From Bos javanicus (taxonomy: Eukaryota > Chordata > Mammalia > Artiodactyla > Bovidae): a stretch of 64,000 nt of DNA. Location: contig NC_083869.1 of NCBI RefSeq assembly GCF_032452875.1, forward strand, positions 75,076,501 to 75,140,500. The letters run 5' to 3'. The notes beneath the pieces are model-generated. The model was not told the DNA's origin. It did no database searches and saw nothing but the letters and a program-made list of their open reading frames with translations. This document shows positions 22,787 through 34,252 of this stretch, piece by piece; the first letter of the stretch is position 1, and the number at the start of each line of letters is the position of its first letter. A program made the translations under genes and the position numbers.

Positions 22787-22820
22787 AATGTTCTTCCTTT
22801 ATATATATAGGAAGAACATT
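22787..22820. repeat. Perfect 11-bp inverted repeat
   Basis: AATGTTCTTCC at 22787-22797 is the exact reverse complement of 22810-22820, with a 12-nt TA-rich loop that can itself partly pair. Confidence 0.9.
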
Positions 22821-22947
22821 AGAGAATAAATGAAAGTAAAATAAAATCTTTTCTTTTTCTTATTACTTATGACTCTAAAGTTTGTTTGAGTAATAATAAT
22901 GACAAAGCTTTTGGTGATTATAGCTTGTGGATACATGAAGTGATTGA

Positions 22948-23112
22948 CAGCGGCGGTCCACAACCCCTAGTAAGTGTCCATGGCCTGTTAGGAATCAGAC
23001 CGCATGGCAGGAGGTAAGCAGTGAGCAAGCTAGTGAAGTTACATCTGTTGCTCTGCATTGCTTGCTTACTGCTAAACTGGTCCCTGGTGCCAGAAAGCCT
23101 GGAGACCACTAT
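22948..23112. mobile_element. hAT (MER1-like) DNA transposon remnant
   Basis: Left end 'cagcggcggtccacaaccc' and right end 'ggtccctggtgccagaaagc' plus 'ctggagaccact' are the inverted termini of the MER1/Charlie group, with 'ggcctgttaggaatcagacc' inside. Non-autonomous, about 165 bp. Identification is from knowledge of the family; the 8-bp target duplication is not clear. Confidence 0.72.
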
Positions 23113-23191
23113 TATAAGCCAACCACGGAATACATTTTTTAAATGAAGAATACTTTATGTTGTATGAAAGGGGAGAATGTTGAATTATGTG

Positions 23192-23370
23192 AAAAGATCA
23201 ATGTGGGGACTTTACTGGAGATAAAGTGGCTATGACTTGGTGTTCCCAATGCCAGGGGCCTAGGTTTGATCCCTGGTGATGGAACTAGATCCCAGGTACT
23301 GCAACTAAATATCCCAGTGTTTCAACTAAGACCTGTTGTAGTCAAAAAAAAAAAAAAAGATCAATGTGGG
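23192..23370 (+). mobile_element. CHR-type SINE with poly(A) and 16-bp TSD
   Basis: Insert 23208-23354 with tRNA-like B-box ('ggtttgatccctggtgat') and 'gcaactaa...actaagacc' repeats typical of cetartiodactyl CHR SINEs, ending in a pure A run. AAAAGATCAATGTGGG is repeated at 23192-23207 and 23355-23370. Confidence 0.88.
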
Positions 23371-25144
23371 TCCCTGGGGGTGGGTACCTACTTGTGTGCC
23401 AGCCCACTGGAGAGTAAGGACGGGTCCCACATAGATGTCTGTGTGATCTGGGTGGCCTAGGCCTTGTGACAGTCCACTGGTAGGCAGGCAAGCCCAAGTC
23501 CATAGGTTAGTGGGAGGATTCCAAAATGGCTCAAACCAGGGTTATCATAGTAGAACAATTTCCCTAAAATGGCTACCATCAACATCTCTACTCCCAAAGG
23601 GAGTTCAGTTTCCTCCTGTCTCTTCAGGACACTCTCTAAGACCAGCAGTTAGGTCTGACTCAGGCTTCTTTCAAACTTCTTCTGGTCCCCTGGGACTCAA
23701 AGTCTGTGTGACTTTTAAGAAGAAAACTTGTTTCTTATTGCCCTCTTGTTCTTTCATATACAAGCCCTCCTGGCCTGTAAGCCAGATGTCTGGGAGCTGG
23801 TCTTTTTGGTTAAGGATCCCTAGGCTGGGGAGTCTAATGTGGAGCTTAGACAACTCATTCCTTGTGAGGACTCAGAGGCTGGAATATTCTTCCTATTCGT
23901 AGGTCATCTGCCTCGGAGGGTGGATTCTGACTCTACTGCATCTCCACCCATTGTATCTCAATTGTTTTGGTTCCTTCTTTAAGTCCTTAGTTATGGAAAA
24001 TATTTTCTTCTAGTCTTCAAGTTGTTCTCATGGGTAGTTGCTCGGTAAGAAGTGTAATTTGGGTGTGCTTGTAGGAGGAAGTGAGCACGGAGTCTTCCTC
24101 CCCTTCCATTGAGGTCTGCCACCTGCTTCCAAAATTCTTTGTTTTATTAAAGAACATTTCAAGAGAAAGTCTAAATAAAAGTATATTCTGACAAAACTGC
24201 AGATTTACCACACAGACCCTTCTTGGAAGAGTTACTAAAGGGTATATTTCAATCAGGAGTAAATTAAACCCAGAAAACAGAAGCTGGATGCAAGCATTAA
24301 TGCAGGAAAATATTAGCAACTGTAAATCAAAAATTGCAATTGCTCAAGCTTGTTTTATCAACATAATAGTAAAAGCCATTCTTTTTCATCCTTTCAGTGC
24401 AACAAACACCAGGATTTAATTTTTTTTTATTTCATATGTCTAGAATATGGTAGACTTTGGATATATGAATATACACACTTGAAAAACTAGTTTGTTATTT
24501 TCCTATATCATTAGATACTACCAACTTTATATTAAGCTCCTGTGCAGAGCAGAAGCTATCCAGAAGACTGAATATTATTCAAATCTGTGTATTCTTTTGT
24601 TTATACTGTCATACCACACCAGCAACTTTTGTCCCTACCGGCTAATTGTGACAAACTGGTAACGGCCCCCACTGTCTGGGCGTATTAACTATAACAGAAA
24701 GGGTACTCAACTTAGGTCAAACAGGCAGCACGATGAGTCATTTTCTTTGGCACAATAGAAGATTTGTCAAGAATAAACAGAAGGTAGCCATAAAGACGCT
24801 TCTTCCCAGATGTGCTTGCATATGGGTTGAGCAGCACATATTGAAAATACTTTAATTATTATCTAACAAAGCAAATTAATTACTCTACAGCCTTGAGGAC
24901 ATCTTGGAGGTAGAAAAAGCCTGGAGGGTTGTGACATAGTTTTGCAATCTCCTCCAGACCTTCTCTAATGAAGATGTAGTCTCTGGTACCCTTATAAATC
25001 TTCATTTTCTGAATTACTTCAAAATCAATTCTGGTCTGAAAGTTGTCAGACCACAGATTTGTTTTTAATCTAGTTTAGTTTAAGCCTATAAGCATATATT
25101 GCCAAGGTTTATCTTCAAATTCTGAATGAAGCACTATATGTTGA
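23371..25144. other. No gene; possible old repeat at 23500-24110
   Basis: A frame of 130 codons (23510-23902) has no recognisable domain. 'ctcttcaggacactctctaa', 'gaccagcagttaggtctgac', and 'ggtgtgcttgtaggagg' remind me of an old antisense L1 5' region, but this is not secure. 24120-25140 shows nothing identifiable. Confidence 0.35.
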
Positions 25145-25735
25145 TGTGGTTGAGTCACTGAGTCATGTCTGACTCCTTTTGCGACCCCATAGACTGCAAC
25201 ACACCAGGTTCCTCTGTCCTTTATTATCTTCCAGAATTTGCTCAGATTCATGTCCATTGAATCAGTGATGCTATCTAACCATCTCAACTGCCACCCTCTT
25301 CTCCTTTTGCCCTCAATCTTTCCCAGTATCCGGGTCTTTTCCAATGAGTCAACTCTTTGTATGAGGTCAAAGTATTGCTTGGTAAAGAATTAACCTGCAA
25401 TGCAGGAGACCCCAGTTTGATTCCTGGGTGAGGAAGATCCACTGGAGAAGAGATAGGCTACCCACGCCAGTACTCTTGGACTTCCCTGTGGCTTAGCCAG
25501 TGAAGAATCCGCCTACAGTGAGGGAGACCTGGGTTCGATCCCTGGGTTGGAAATATCCCCTTGGAGAAGGGAAAGGCAACCCACTCCAGTATTCTGGCCT
25601 GGAGAATTCCCTGGACTGTATAGTTCATGGGGTTGCAAAGAGTCAGACATGACTGAGCAGCTTACACTTCAGCTTCAGCATCAGTCATTCCAGTGAATAT
25701 TCAGGGTTGCTTTCCTTCAGGATTGGCTAGCTTGA
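25145..25735 (-). mobile_element. BovB 3' end, reverse, split by a SINE
   Basis: 25145-25375 is the antisense BovB tail and C-terminal region (on the minus strand 'EKTRILGKIEGKRRRG'). After the SINE, antisense BovB resumes at about 25656 ('cttcagcttcagcatcagtc', 'ttccttcaggattggct'). Confidence 0.88.
25376..25655 (+). mobile_element. BOV-A2-type dimeric SINE in reverse BovB
   Basis: Two sense units ('taacctgcaatgcaggagac', then 'acttccctgtggcttagcc'), body 'cccactccagtattctggcc' and tail 'cagacatgactgagcag'. The interruption of BovB at both ends proves it is the later insertion. No clean target duplication seen. Confidence 0.92.
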
Positions 25736-26855
25736 TTTACTTTTAATGTCAAAAAAAAAAAAAAATCAGAAACAAAAACATGAGGGAAAACAGTAAGAAA
25801 CCAAGAGTAAGGGTGTTATAAGGAGGTAGCTGTTTGGGGCAAGTTTAGTTCTGGTTCCACTGTGAACTCAATAAGGGTCTCCAGGTAATTTATTTAATTT
25901 TTTTCTACTCAGTCTTCTTATGTATTGCAAGTGAAAAATAATAGCTTCTTTAGTCATTTCATAGCATATGTTGAGAGCCCAATTAGTAATAAAAAAAAAA
26001 GTTTTTGAATGTGTGAATTATCGTATGAATGTTATCATCATTACACTTATTTTGTTAATTAACATGTCTTGGAAGAGTTTAAGTTTCCCAGTGGTTTAGT
26101 AACTATGACAGCCATCATTTTTCATTATCTCATTTTACTGACTGCCTCAAAAACTCTTGCATAAGGGCTTATGCACAAATAGAAATACAAACATTCAACA
26201 TACACAGGAATGTACACACTAGATTCACACACCTCTCTGCTTACTTGACTCCTGTCCTGGTTTGCTCTGTAAAGAAGGTTTGTATTTAGAAGCCAGAAAG
26301 GTAGAAATTTGTTTGACTAACAAGATGGGAAAAGGTAAAATTGGAAGATAACTGAGTAGAAAGCAGAAGAAAAGTCCTGGAAAAGAAATATAAAAGCTAA
26401 TTGCACTTACTAAAGATTTGCTTATTTCCCTCACCCCAAAATGAGCAAGGTCTTACAGATTGAAAGCAATTATTCAAAAACCAAAAATAAAAAAGTATTT
26501 CCTGTGCTAAATTATTTTTGGCTTTTGGAAGTTCAGGAAAACACAAATATAGCAGATTTTCACAAAAGATTTAGGATGTTGTCCAAGGGAGTGGGCAGTG
26601 TTACACACAGAATTACTGAGTGTTTGTAGGTTTGGATGGGGAGAAATGTGCAGTAGGGCCTCAAAACCAGGAGTTTAAACCATTTTTACTTAGAATTTTA
26701 CAAAAGACTTAGAAAGTATCTGTCTACATCAAGAAAAAAATGCATCTCGAAGATGGAGATTGTATGTGTCGGGGAAGGAGGACTGCAGTGTGGAGATCTT
26801 GCACAGATATAGTCAGGGCCTCAGAATCCCACAGAAACATACCTATGCTTCCCTA
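25736..26855. other. No recognisable feature
   Basis: AT-rich sequence with short A runs (25749-25764, 25991-26000). No convincing frame. Confidence 0.5.
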
Positions 26856-26860
26856 TAACT

Positions 26861-26887
26861 TGTGTGTGTGTGTGTGTGTGTGTGTGT
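26861..26887. repeat. (GT)13 microsatellite
   Basis: Uninterrupted GT dinucleotide run. Confidence 0.97.
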
Positions 26888-27132
26888 TTTGGTTTATTTT
26901 TGCTTCTGTTAAAATAATTAAAAATATATAGTTTGGGTGATATAAAGAAACTTTATTGAACACTTCTTGAAGGGACCCACTTGGAGAACTGCAAAGGAAG
27001 GAAGGAAGAAAGCAGCAAGTTTTTATAGAGGAAAGAATAAGGAATGCTGAAGAGAAAAATAGAAAATGAAAAAAGAACAAGGAAATAAGTAGAGATCTTC
27101 CAAGATTTGCCATGGGGTTAGGTGCTGATAAG

Positions 27133-27477
27133 GCACTTACCAGGTAGCTCAGCTGGTAAAGAATCCACCTGCAATGCAGGAGACTCCAGTTTGATTCCTG
27201 AATTGGGAAGTTCCCCTGGAGAAGAGATGGGCTACCCACTCCAGTATTCTTGGACTTCCCTGGTGGCTCAGCTGGTAAAGAATCCACCTGCAATGCGGGA
27301 GACCTGGGTTCAATCCCTGGGCTGGGAAGATCCCCTGGAGCAGGGGATGGCAACCCACTCCAATATTCTTGCCTGGAGAATCCCCATAGACAGGGGAGCC
27401 TTACAGGCTACAGTCCATGGGAATGCAAAGAGTCAGACATAACCAGGTGACTAAGCACAACACACAGCACACACACT
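27133..27477 (+). mobile_element. BOV-A2-type dimeric SINE
   Basis: Two sense units joined at about 27250 ('cttggacttccctggtggct'), the second with a well-conserved tRNA-like head and 'gggaagatcccctggagcag', ending in an ACAC-rich tail. Overlapping small frames here are SINE-derived. Confidence 0.94.
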
Positions 27478-29183
27478 AATAAATCTACTGTAAGCTAAAA
27501 ATACCAAAAGTCAAAAATGCATTTGAAAAATATTTAGAAATTTTCTGTTTGAAGTGCCACTTTTCTCTCCTTCTGTTCTTTTCAATGTACTCAAGAAAAT
27601 GAAAAATTTTAATGAATCTAAAATTTAAAATTATTATTTCCCAAAACCTTTTTTTTTGCATGTTTTAATATGCAGGACCTTTCTCCTTTGATGGAAGAGA
27701 CAGGTTACTATCTGAATCTTAGTTGAAAAGTTAAAATTATAGTAAAAGGGATACTCTGCTTTTCCAAAAAAGAAAATATATATGATATACCTAACTTACC
27801 AAACAGCATAGCTTAGCCCAGCCTACCTTAAACATGCTTAGAACACTTAGATTAGGCTAAGATTAGTTGGGCAAAATCATCTAACACAAAGCTTATTTTA
27901 TAATAAAGTGCTGAATGTTTCATACAATTTATTGAATTCTGTGCTGAAAGCGAAAAACAGACTGGTTGTATGGGTATAGAATGCTTTTAAGTGTATGGAT
28001 TATTTACCCTTTCCATCCTAATGATGACTGAGAGTGTGAATCACTGACATTGCCCAGGGTCCCAAGACAGCATCCTACAAGGTATCACTAACCCAGGAAA
28101 ATTTCATAATTCAAGAGTCAAAATATGGTTTCTATTGAATGTGTATTTTTTTTTTACAACACTATAAAGAATTGCTAAGTTGAACCACCATAAGTTGGGA
28201 CTGTTTGCATAACATCCAGTGATGTCTTGGTATCTGGGGATTGGATGACTGGATACAGTGCACTTCTTGTCTAGCAGAGCATTTATCATTGAAGTAAAAC
28301 TAATAACAGTAAATATTACTGTCATAGTCTATCAGAAAAACAGTTGTCCATAACTGTTTTTCTGATAATATACATATATACAATAATAAACACCCTTATT
28401 GCATGTTTTTCATCTATATGTATTCTTCCATAAAAAGATAATCCTGTTAGACTGAATAATGAACGTTCTAGGCCTCCTGGAAGAACGTTTGAGTCTAGAA
28501 ACGGCTTATTTCAATATTTATGGTGGTTTTTCTTTTTAAAAACTGCCAGATCTCCAAAGAAAAATGAAGACTTTATCTCACATTTTGTTTTCCAGACATA
28601 CCTCTCTGTCTGATTTCTTAGGTGCTTAGATGACAGCTACTCAATGAATACATAGATAGATGAATGATTGATTAGTTATAGAATCTGTTCCCCAAGGTGA
28701 ATTACACAACTAAGGAAACTGAACTAGACAGAACAATGATGGATGTCAGACATAACAAATGTCCACACTTTTTTACTGGATTATAGACCTTAAAATTTTC
28801 CACAGGAAAGAACTGCAAAGGTTCAAAAAAAAAATAGTAACAAAAGTCCTTAAGAATGTAAAAGTATAAGATAAATGTTATCATAAAATTATGCTTATTA
28901 ATTCTATATAATTCTCTCATATCCACTTACATGTCTTTAGAGTAACTTGACAAAATCCTGTACAGCTACTAGATATTATGTGGTCTTCACATGGAAGGAT
29001 TATGTCCAGTGAATATCAATTTTCTCTCCCATGCTGGAATTAAAAATTTAGGCAGAAAGATATTTTATTTTATCATCAATAGTTCTATTGTGGCTATAAC
29101 AAGATCCAAGCAGATCAACTTGAAGCTACAGTCAACAAACAAATGGATCTTTTACATTTTAAAAATCAATTTGGAGAGATTTG
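27478..29183. other. Unique sequence with one perfect hairpin
   Basis: No gene or repeat family recognised apart from the inverted repeat at 28330-28367. Confidence 0.5.
28330..28367. repeat. Perfect 16-bp inverted repeat, 6-nt loop
   Basis: TATCAGAAAAACAGTT at 28330-28345 is exactly complementary to 28352-28367 around the loop GTCCAT. No flanking direct repeat was identified. Confidence 0.95.
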
Positions 29184-29412
29184 AAAATCACTATTCAGAG
29201 CTTCCCGGGTAGCTCAGTGGTAAAGAACATGCCTGCTAATGCAGAAGGCATGAGTTCAATGCCTAGGTTAGGAAGATCCCTTGGAGAAGGAAATGGCAAC
29301 CCGCTCCAATATTCTTGCCTAGAGATATCTGTGAAGAGAGGAGCCTGGAAGGCTATAAACCATGGGGTCACAAAAGAATCAACACAACTTAGTGACCAAA
29401 AATCACAATTCA
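29184..29412 (+). mobile_element. Bov-tA SINE with 14-bp TSD
   Basis: Sense SINE 29198-29398. AAAATCACTATTCA at 29184-29197 and AAAATCACAATTCA at 29399-29412 differ by one base. Confidence 0.94.
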
Positions 29413-29538
29413 CTGCATTTCACAGACATATCTACACTAATTTGTAGCACCTAAGGGCCTCCAAAATTTTATTCCCAGTTAATATTTAATCTGATTTCAT
29501 TTTATCATGAAAGACCTATTTAGAAAAAAAGGGGTGCT

Positions 29539-30814
29539 AAAATACATCTCACATGCTAGCAAAATAAAACTCAAAATTCTCCAAGCCAGGCTTCAACCGT
29601 GTACTTGAACCGTGAACTTCCAGATGTTCAAGCTGGGTTTAGAAAAGGCACAGGAACTAGATCAAATTGCCAACAACCACTGGATCATTGAAAAAGCAAG
29701 AGAGTTCCAGAAAAACATCTACTTCTGTTTTATCGACTATGTCAAAGCCTTTGACTGTGTGGATCACCACAAACTTAAAGAGATGGGAATACCAAACCAC
29801 TCGACCTGCCTCTTGAGAAATCTATATGCAGGTCAGGAAGCAACAGCTAGAACTGGACATGAAACAATAGACTGGTTCCAAATTGGGAAAGGAGTACATC
29901 AAGGCTATATATTGTCACCCTGCTTTATTTAACTTATATGCAGAGTACATCATGAGAAATGCTAGGCTGGATGAAGCACAAGCTGGAATCAAGACTGCCA
30001 GGAGAAATATCAATAACCCAGATATGCAGAGGGCACCACCCTTATGACTGAAAGCGAAGAAGAACTAAAGAGCCTTTTGATGAAAGTGAAAGAGGAGAGT
30101 GAGAAAGTTAACTTAGAACTCAACATTCAAAAAACTAAGATCATGGCATCTGGTCCCATCACTTCATGGCAAATAGATGGGGAAAGAGTGGAAACAGTGA
30201 CAGACTTTATTTTTGGGGGCTCCAAAATCATTGCAGATTGTGATTGCGGCTATGAAACTAAAAGACACTTGCTCCTTGGGAGAAAAGTTATGACCAACCT
30301 AGACAGCATATTAAAAGTAGAGACATTAATTTGCCAACAAAGGCCCATCTAGTCAAAACCATGGTTTTTCCAGTAGTTGTGTATGGGTGTGAGAGTTGAA
30401 CTATAAAGAAACTAGAGAGCCAAAGAGTTGATGCTTTTGACCTGTAGTGTTGGAGAAGACTCTTGAGAGTCCCTTAGACAGAAAGGAGATCCAACCAGTC
30501 CATTCTAAAGATCAGTCCTGAATATTCATTGGAAGGACTGATGCAGAAGCTGAAACTCCAACACTTAAGCCACCTGATGCAAAGAACTGACTCATTGGAA
30601 AAGACCCTGATTCTGGGAAAGATTGAAGGCAGGTGGAGTAGGGGATAACAGAGGATGAGATTGGATGGCGTCACTGACTCAATGGACATGAGTTTGAGTA
30701 AACTCTAGGAATTGGTGATGGACAGGGACGGCTGGTGTGCTGTAATCCATGGGGTCGCAAAGAGTCAGACAGAACTGAGTGACTGAACTGACCTGACTGA
30801 ACCAAAAATACATC
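29539..30814 (+). mobile_element. BovB LINE, RT to tail, with 10-bp TSD
   Basis: Insert 29549-30804 flanked by the perfect repeat AAAATACATC at 29539-29548 and 30805-30814. 5'-truncated in the RT domain; tail of ACTGA type, decayed. Confidence 0.95.
29612..30352 (+). pseudogene. BovB reverse transcriptase remnant
   Basis: Frame 29612-29932 carries 'FCFIDYVKAFDCVDHHKLKE' (RT motif A) and 'GKGVHQGYILSPCF', then is shifted by an extra T at about 29925-29930. The YADD region is lost by small indels near 30020-30035 ('atatgcagagggcacc'). Frame 30044-30352 holds the thumb-like region ('SGPITSWQIDGERVETV') and ends at a small deletion near 30317. The C-terminal part continues at 30353-30790 with several stops. 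Confidence 0.88.
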
Positions 30815-31095
30815 AATCTATTTAGTGTGATGGTTATAAAACTTCATTGTGTATTCTAACAGGACATGTTTTCCATTTTTTACTTTTGTATTTGCAATAG
30901 GTATGGATGGCCAAAACTTTAATAAAACCCAGGGTTACTAAGTCTCAATTCTAAATACTCTATACTCTCTCCAAAGGACAAATAAAACAGCATATCATCC
31001 AAAAGTTGAATTTCAGAAAATATTGTATTTGTAGAACACAATTATCAAAAAGCTCATCTGAGTAAATGTTCAACTTTTTTTGAGGTACTTATTTA

Positions 31096-32487
31096 TTTAT
31101 TCAGATTGTGACCTCATTAATTTATTGTATTTATGAAATAAGGGCAGTACTAAAGAATGCTGAAACTACTGGACCATTGTACTCATCTCCTATGTTAGTA
31201 AAGTTATACTTAAAATCCTCCAAGTTAGGCTTCAGCATTACATGAACTGAGACCTTCCAGATGTTCAAGCTGGCTTCAGAAAATCAGAGGAACCAGAGAT
31301 CAAATTGCCAACATTTGCTGGCTCGTAGAGAAATCAAGGGAATTCCAGGAATATATCTACCTCTGTTCCATGACTACACTAAAGTCTTTGATTCTGTGGA
31401 ACATAACAAACAATGGAAAACTCTTAAAAGATGGGAATGCCAGACCACCTTACCTGCTTCCTGAGAAATCTGTATGCATGTCAAGAAGCAAGTTAGAACT
31501 GGACATGGAACACAACAGACTGGTTCCAAATTAGGAAAGGAGTATGTCAAGGCTGTATATTGTCACCCTGCTTATTTAACTTATATACAGAGTACGTCAT
31601 GTGAAATGCCAGGCTGGATGAAGCACAGGTTGGAGTCAAGAATACTGGGAGAAATATCAATAGCCTCAGATATACAGATGACACCACCCTTATGGCAGAA
31701 AGCGAAGAACTAAAGAGCCTCTTGATGAAAGTGAAAGAGGAGAGTGAAAAAGTTGGCTTAGAACTCAACATTCAGAAAACTAAGATCATGTCATCTGGTC
31801 CCATAACTTCATGGCAAATAGAGGGGGAAAATGTGGAAGCAGTGACAGATTTCCTTTTCTTTGGCTCTAAAATCACTGTGGATGGTGACTACAGCCATGA
31901 AATTAGATTTCTTCTTTGCAGGAAAGCTATGACAAACCTAGACAGTGCGTTAAAAAGCAGAGACATCTTTTTACCAACTGACAAATGTCTGTATAGTCAA
32001 GGTTGTGGTCTTTCCAGTAGCCTTGTACAGATGTGAGAGCTGGACCAATGAGGAAGGCAGAGCACCAAAGAATTGATTCTTTAGGACTGTGGTGCTGGAG
32101 AAGACTCTTGAGAGTCCCTTGCACAGCAAGGAGATCAAACAAGTCAATCTTAAAGGAAATCAACCCTGAATACTTATTGGAAGGACTGGTGCTGAAGCTG
32201 AAGCTCCAATATGTTGGCCATCTGATGTGAACAGCCAACTCATTGGAAAAGACCCAGATGCTATGAAAAATTGAAGACAGAAGTGAAAAAGGGTGACAGA
32301 GGATGAGATGGTTGGATGGCATCACCAATTCAATGGATATGAACTTGAGTAAACTCTGTCAGGAGATGGTGAGGGATAGGGAAGCCTGGCATGCCATGGG
32401 GTCATGAAGAGTCAGACATGACTTGGCTCCTGAATAACAGTTTATTCATTTAAATTGTGACCTCATTAATTGATCTTATATATGAAA
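31096..32487 (+). mobile_element. BovB LINE with long imperfect flanking repeat
   Basis: Insert about 31141-32439. Flanks share an 18-bp perfect core, ATTGTGACCTCATTAATT (31105-31122 and 32454-32471), inside a longer imperfect repeat of about 43-48 bp. The frames 31261-31464, 31692-32036 and 32033-32230 are ORF fragments; motif A is changed to 'DYTKVFDSVEH' and the YADD box reads as 'tatacagatgac' (Y-T-D-D). Old copy. Confidence 0.9.
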
Positions 32488-33718
32488 CATTTAGTTTTAA
32501 ATGTGCTAGATCTAAAATCAGAAGCAAGTGTGGTATTTTTTTGGTATAGATCATCATTATTAAACTAATATTTTTGCTGAAGAAAAACTAATTTAAATAA
32601 GCAGGGCTGGATCATCACAATACTTTTATTTTATTAAAGAATCATAGAGCATTGTAATTAAGAAATATACACCTTAAAAGCTAATATAATTAATAGACAT
32701 GTTTTCCTTAAGTCCTTCATAGTAGGAGATGGGTACATATGTCTACATATGTACATGTATGACAATCTTTACTGTCAAGACTTACACTATGTGGTTAGCA
32801 GACACATTTTCCAATCTGTATAAAATGCTGTCAAATAAGGAAGAAATAAAATAATTAACTTAGAAGAACAGAAATGAGCATGTACTCCTGGCTAGAACTC
32901 TCAGGTTACAATTGAAATGATTATTAAGATATGAAGGGAAATCACAGGATATGTCATAAATCAAAATCCAAATATATTTTAAACATATTCATTTACAAAT
33001 ATGAATGCTTATAAATAACTATTTAATTAAAATGCTTCCTAGAAATTCACACATGCTATGTATACCCAAACACACTAGATCTGTGAAATGTTAAAGAGTG
33101 ATACCACCCCATAGCTTTCTTCTGAATGCACACTCAATTTTCTACAAATAATACCCCTGAATGAATATAAATGAAGGAAACATTCCTCTATCTGCTAGTT
33201 TGACTATGAAAAAAAAAAGGAAAAAAAAGAAAGTTTTATGGAACTAGTGCAATCTAATTTCCATTGCATTTCCTATCTCAGTGAAAGGCTAACAGTCTTC
33301 TCAACTGGCTTATTCATGAACCATGATACTAATCTAAACACCTGTAGTTTTCACACTTGTTAAACAAAAGACCTAATTTAAAAAATAATTATTACTGAGA
33401 AAAAAATTATTTCTCTATTTCAAAAACTAATAATTTTTTAAAGGTGAGAGGTATTGATGCTGTCTTTTCAACTGCCTTTAAATGTGATGCATACCCTGTA
33501 TTTACCTAATAAATAAGAAGTATTGAGTTAGTAAGTGAGCTCCTTGCCCCTGGATCATGGAAACAGTGAATGGAAACATATGTAAACATCACCCTTGATA
33601 AAACTTCAGTTATAATATCTAGCAGGGCTGAATCACAGACAAGACATTCTGGATTGAGAAGCTTTAACTACTCCTAATAAATCACATTAACATATTCATT
33701 TCAATGCACTGTTACTAA
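32488..33718. other. No recognisable feature
   Basis: AT-rich sequence with purine-rich runs at 33207-33233. No gene or repeat assigned. Confidence 0.5.
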
Positions 33719-34206
33719 TACAGTACATCCTCTACATATGAACCTTCAAGTTTTAAATTTTCAAAGGTGCAAACATGCATCTGGTTCCAGCAAGGAACCA
33801 GAACCCGGTGCCATCAGCATTAGGTGTGAGTGAAATTGCAGCTTGCCTTCCCTCTCATATTGCTGATGATCCTTTGTTCCACCATCTCCCACCTTCTCTC
33901 CCTCCTCAAGTCTGTAATTCTTCTTGCTTGTTCATTCAACACCAGCCCATGGATGTCAACGGTTGTACTGTACTACTGTACTTTTCAAGGTAGTGTACTG
34001 CAGGGTTTAAAAATGTTTACTTTTTATATATTTTTTAAAGTATTATTTGTGTGAAAAGTATTATAAACCCATTACAGAATAGCACTATGTAGCTAATTAT
34101 GTTAGTCAGTACCTAGGCTAACATTGTTGGACTTATGAACAAATAGGACTTACCAGCGTGCATGCTCTTGGAACAGAACTTGTTCTTATGTAGGGGACTT
34201 ACCGTA
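33719..34206. mobile_element. Tigger-like (TcMar) non-autonomous DNA transposon
   Basis: Element 33721-34204, 484 bp, with terminal inverted repeats: 5' CAGTACATCCTCTACATATG and the complement of the 3' end CGGTAAGTCCCCTACATAAG agree at 15 of 20 positions, and the next three bases also match. TA lies on both sides (33719-33720, 34205-34206), as expected for mariner/Tc1-type transposition. No intact transposase frame, though frames 33775-33993 and 33830-34054 cross it. Confidence 0.82.
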
Positions 34207-34252
34207 TCTGCAATATGCCTAAACAATGCATATTCAGGGATTAAAGGAAGCT

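Larger units (their letters stand above)
20640..22920 (+). mobile_element. Old L1 (or HAL1) ORF1 region, interrupted three times
   Basis: Sense remnants of an old L1-type ORF1 around younger insertions: 'gaggaaatattctaaaga', 'aaactgcagaaaaccaaag', 'ggggaacaaagataagaatt', 'gcaaattatcctccagat', and the trailing 'aaatgaaagtaaaataaaat'. The order matches old mammalian L1 or half-L1 copies. It is interrupted by a BovB (20806-21743), a 39-bp tail insertion (22230-22268) and a SINE (22558-22770). Confidence 0.6.

Noticed and set aside
23510..23902. 130-codon frame as a host gene
   Set aside because: No recognisable domain or start context, and the composition resembles an old repeat.
27122..27450. 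Overlapping frames of 66-106 codons
   Set aside because: They lie entirely inside a BOV-A2 SINE dimer.
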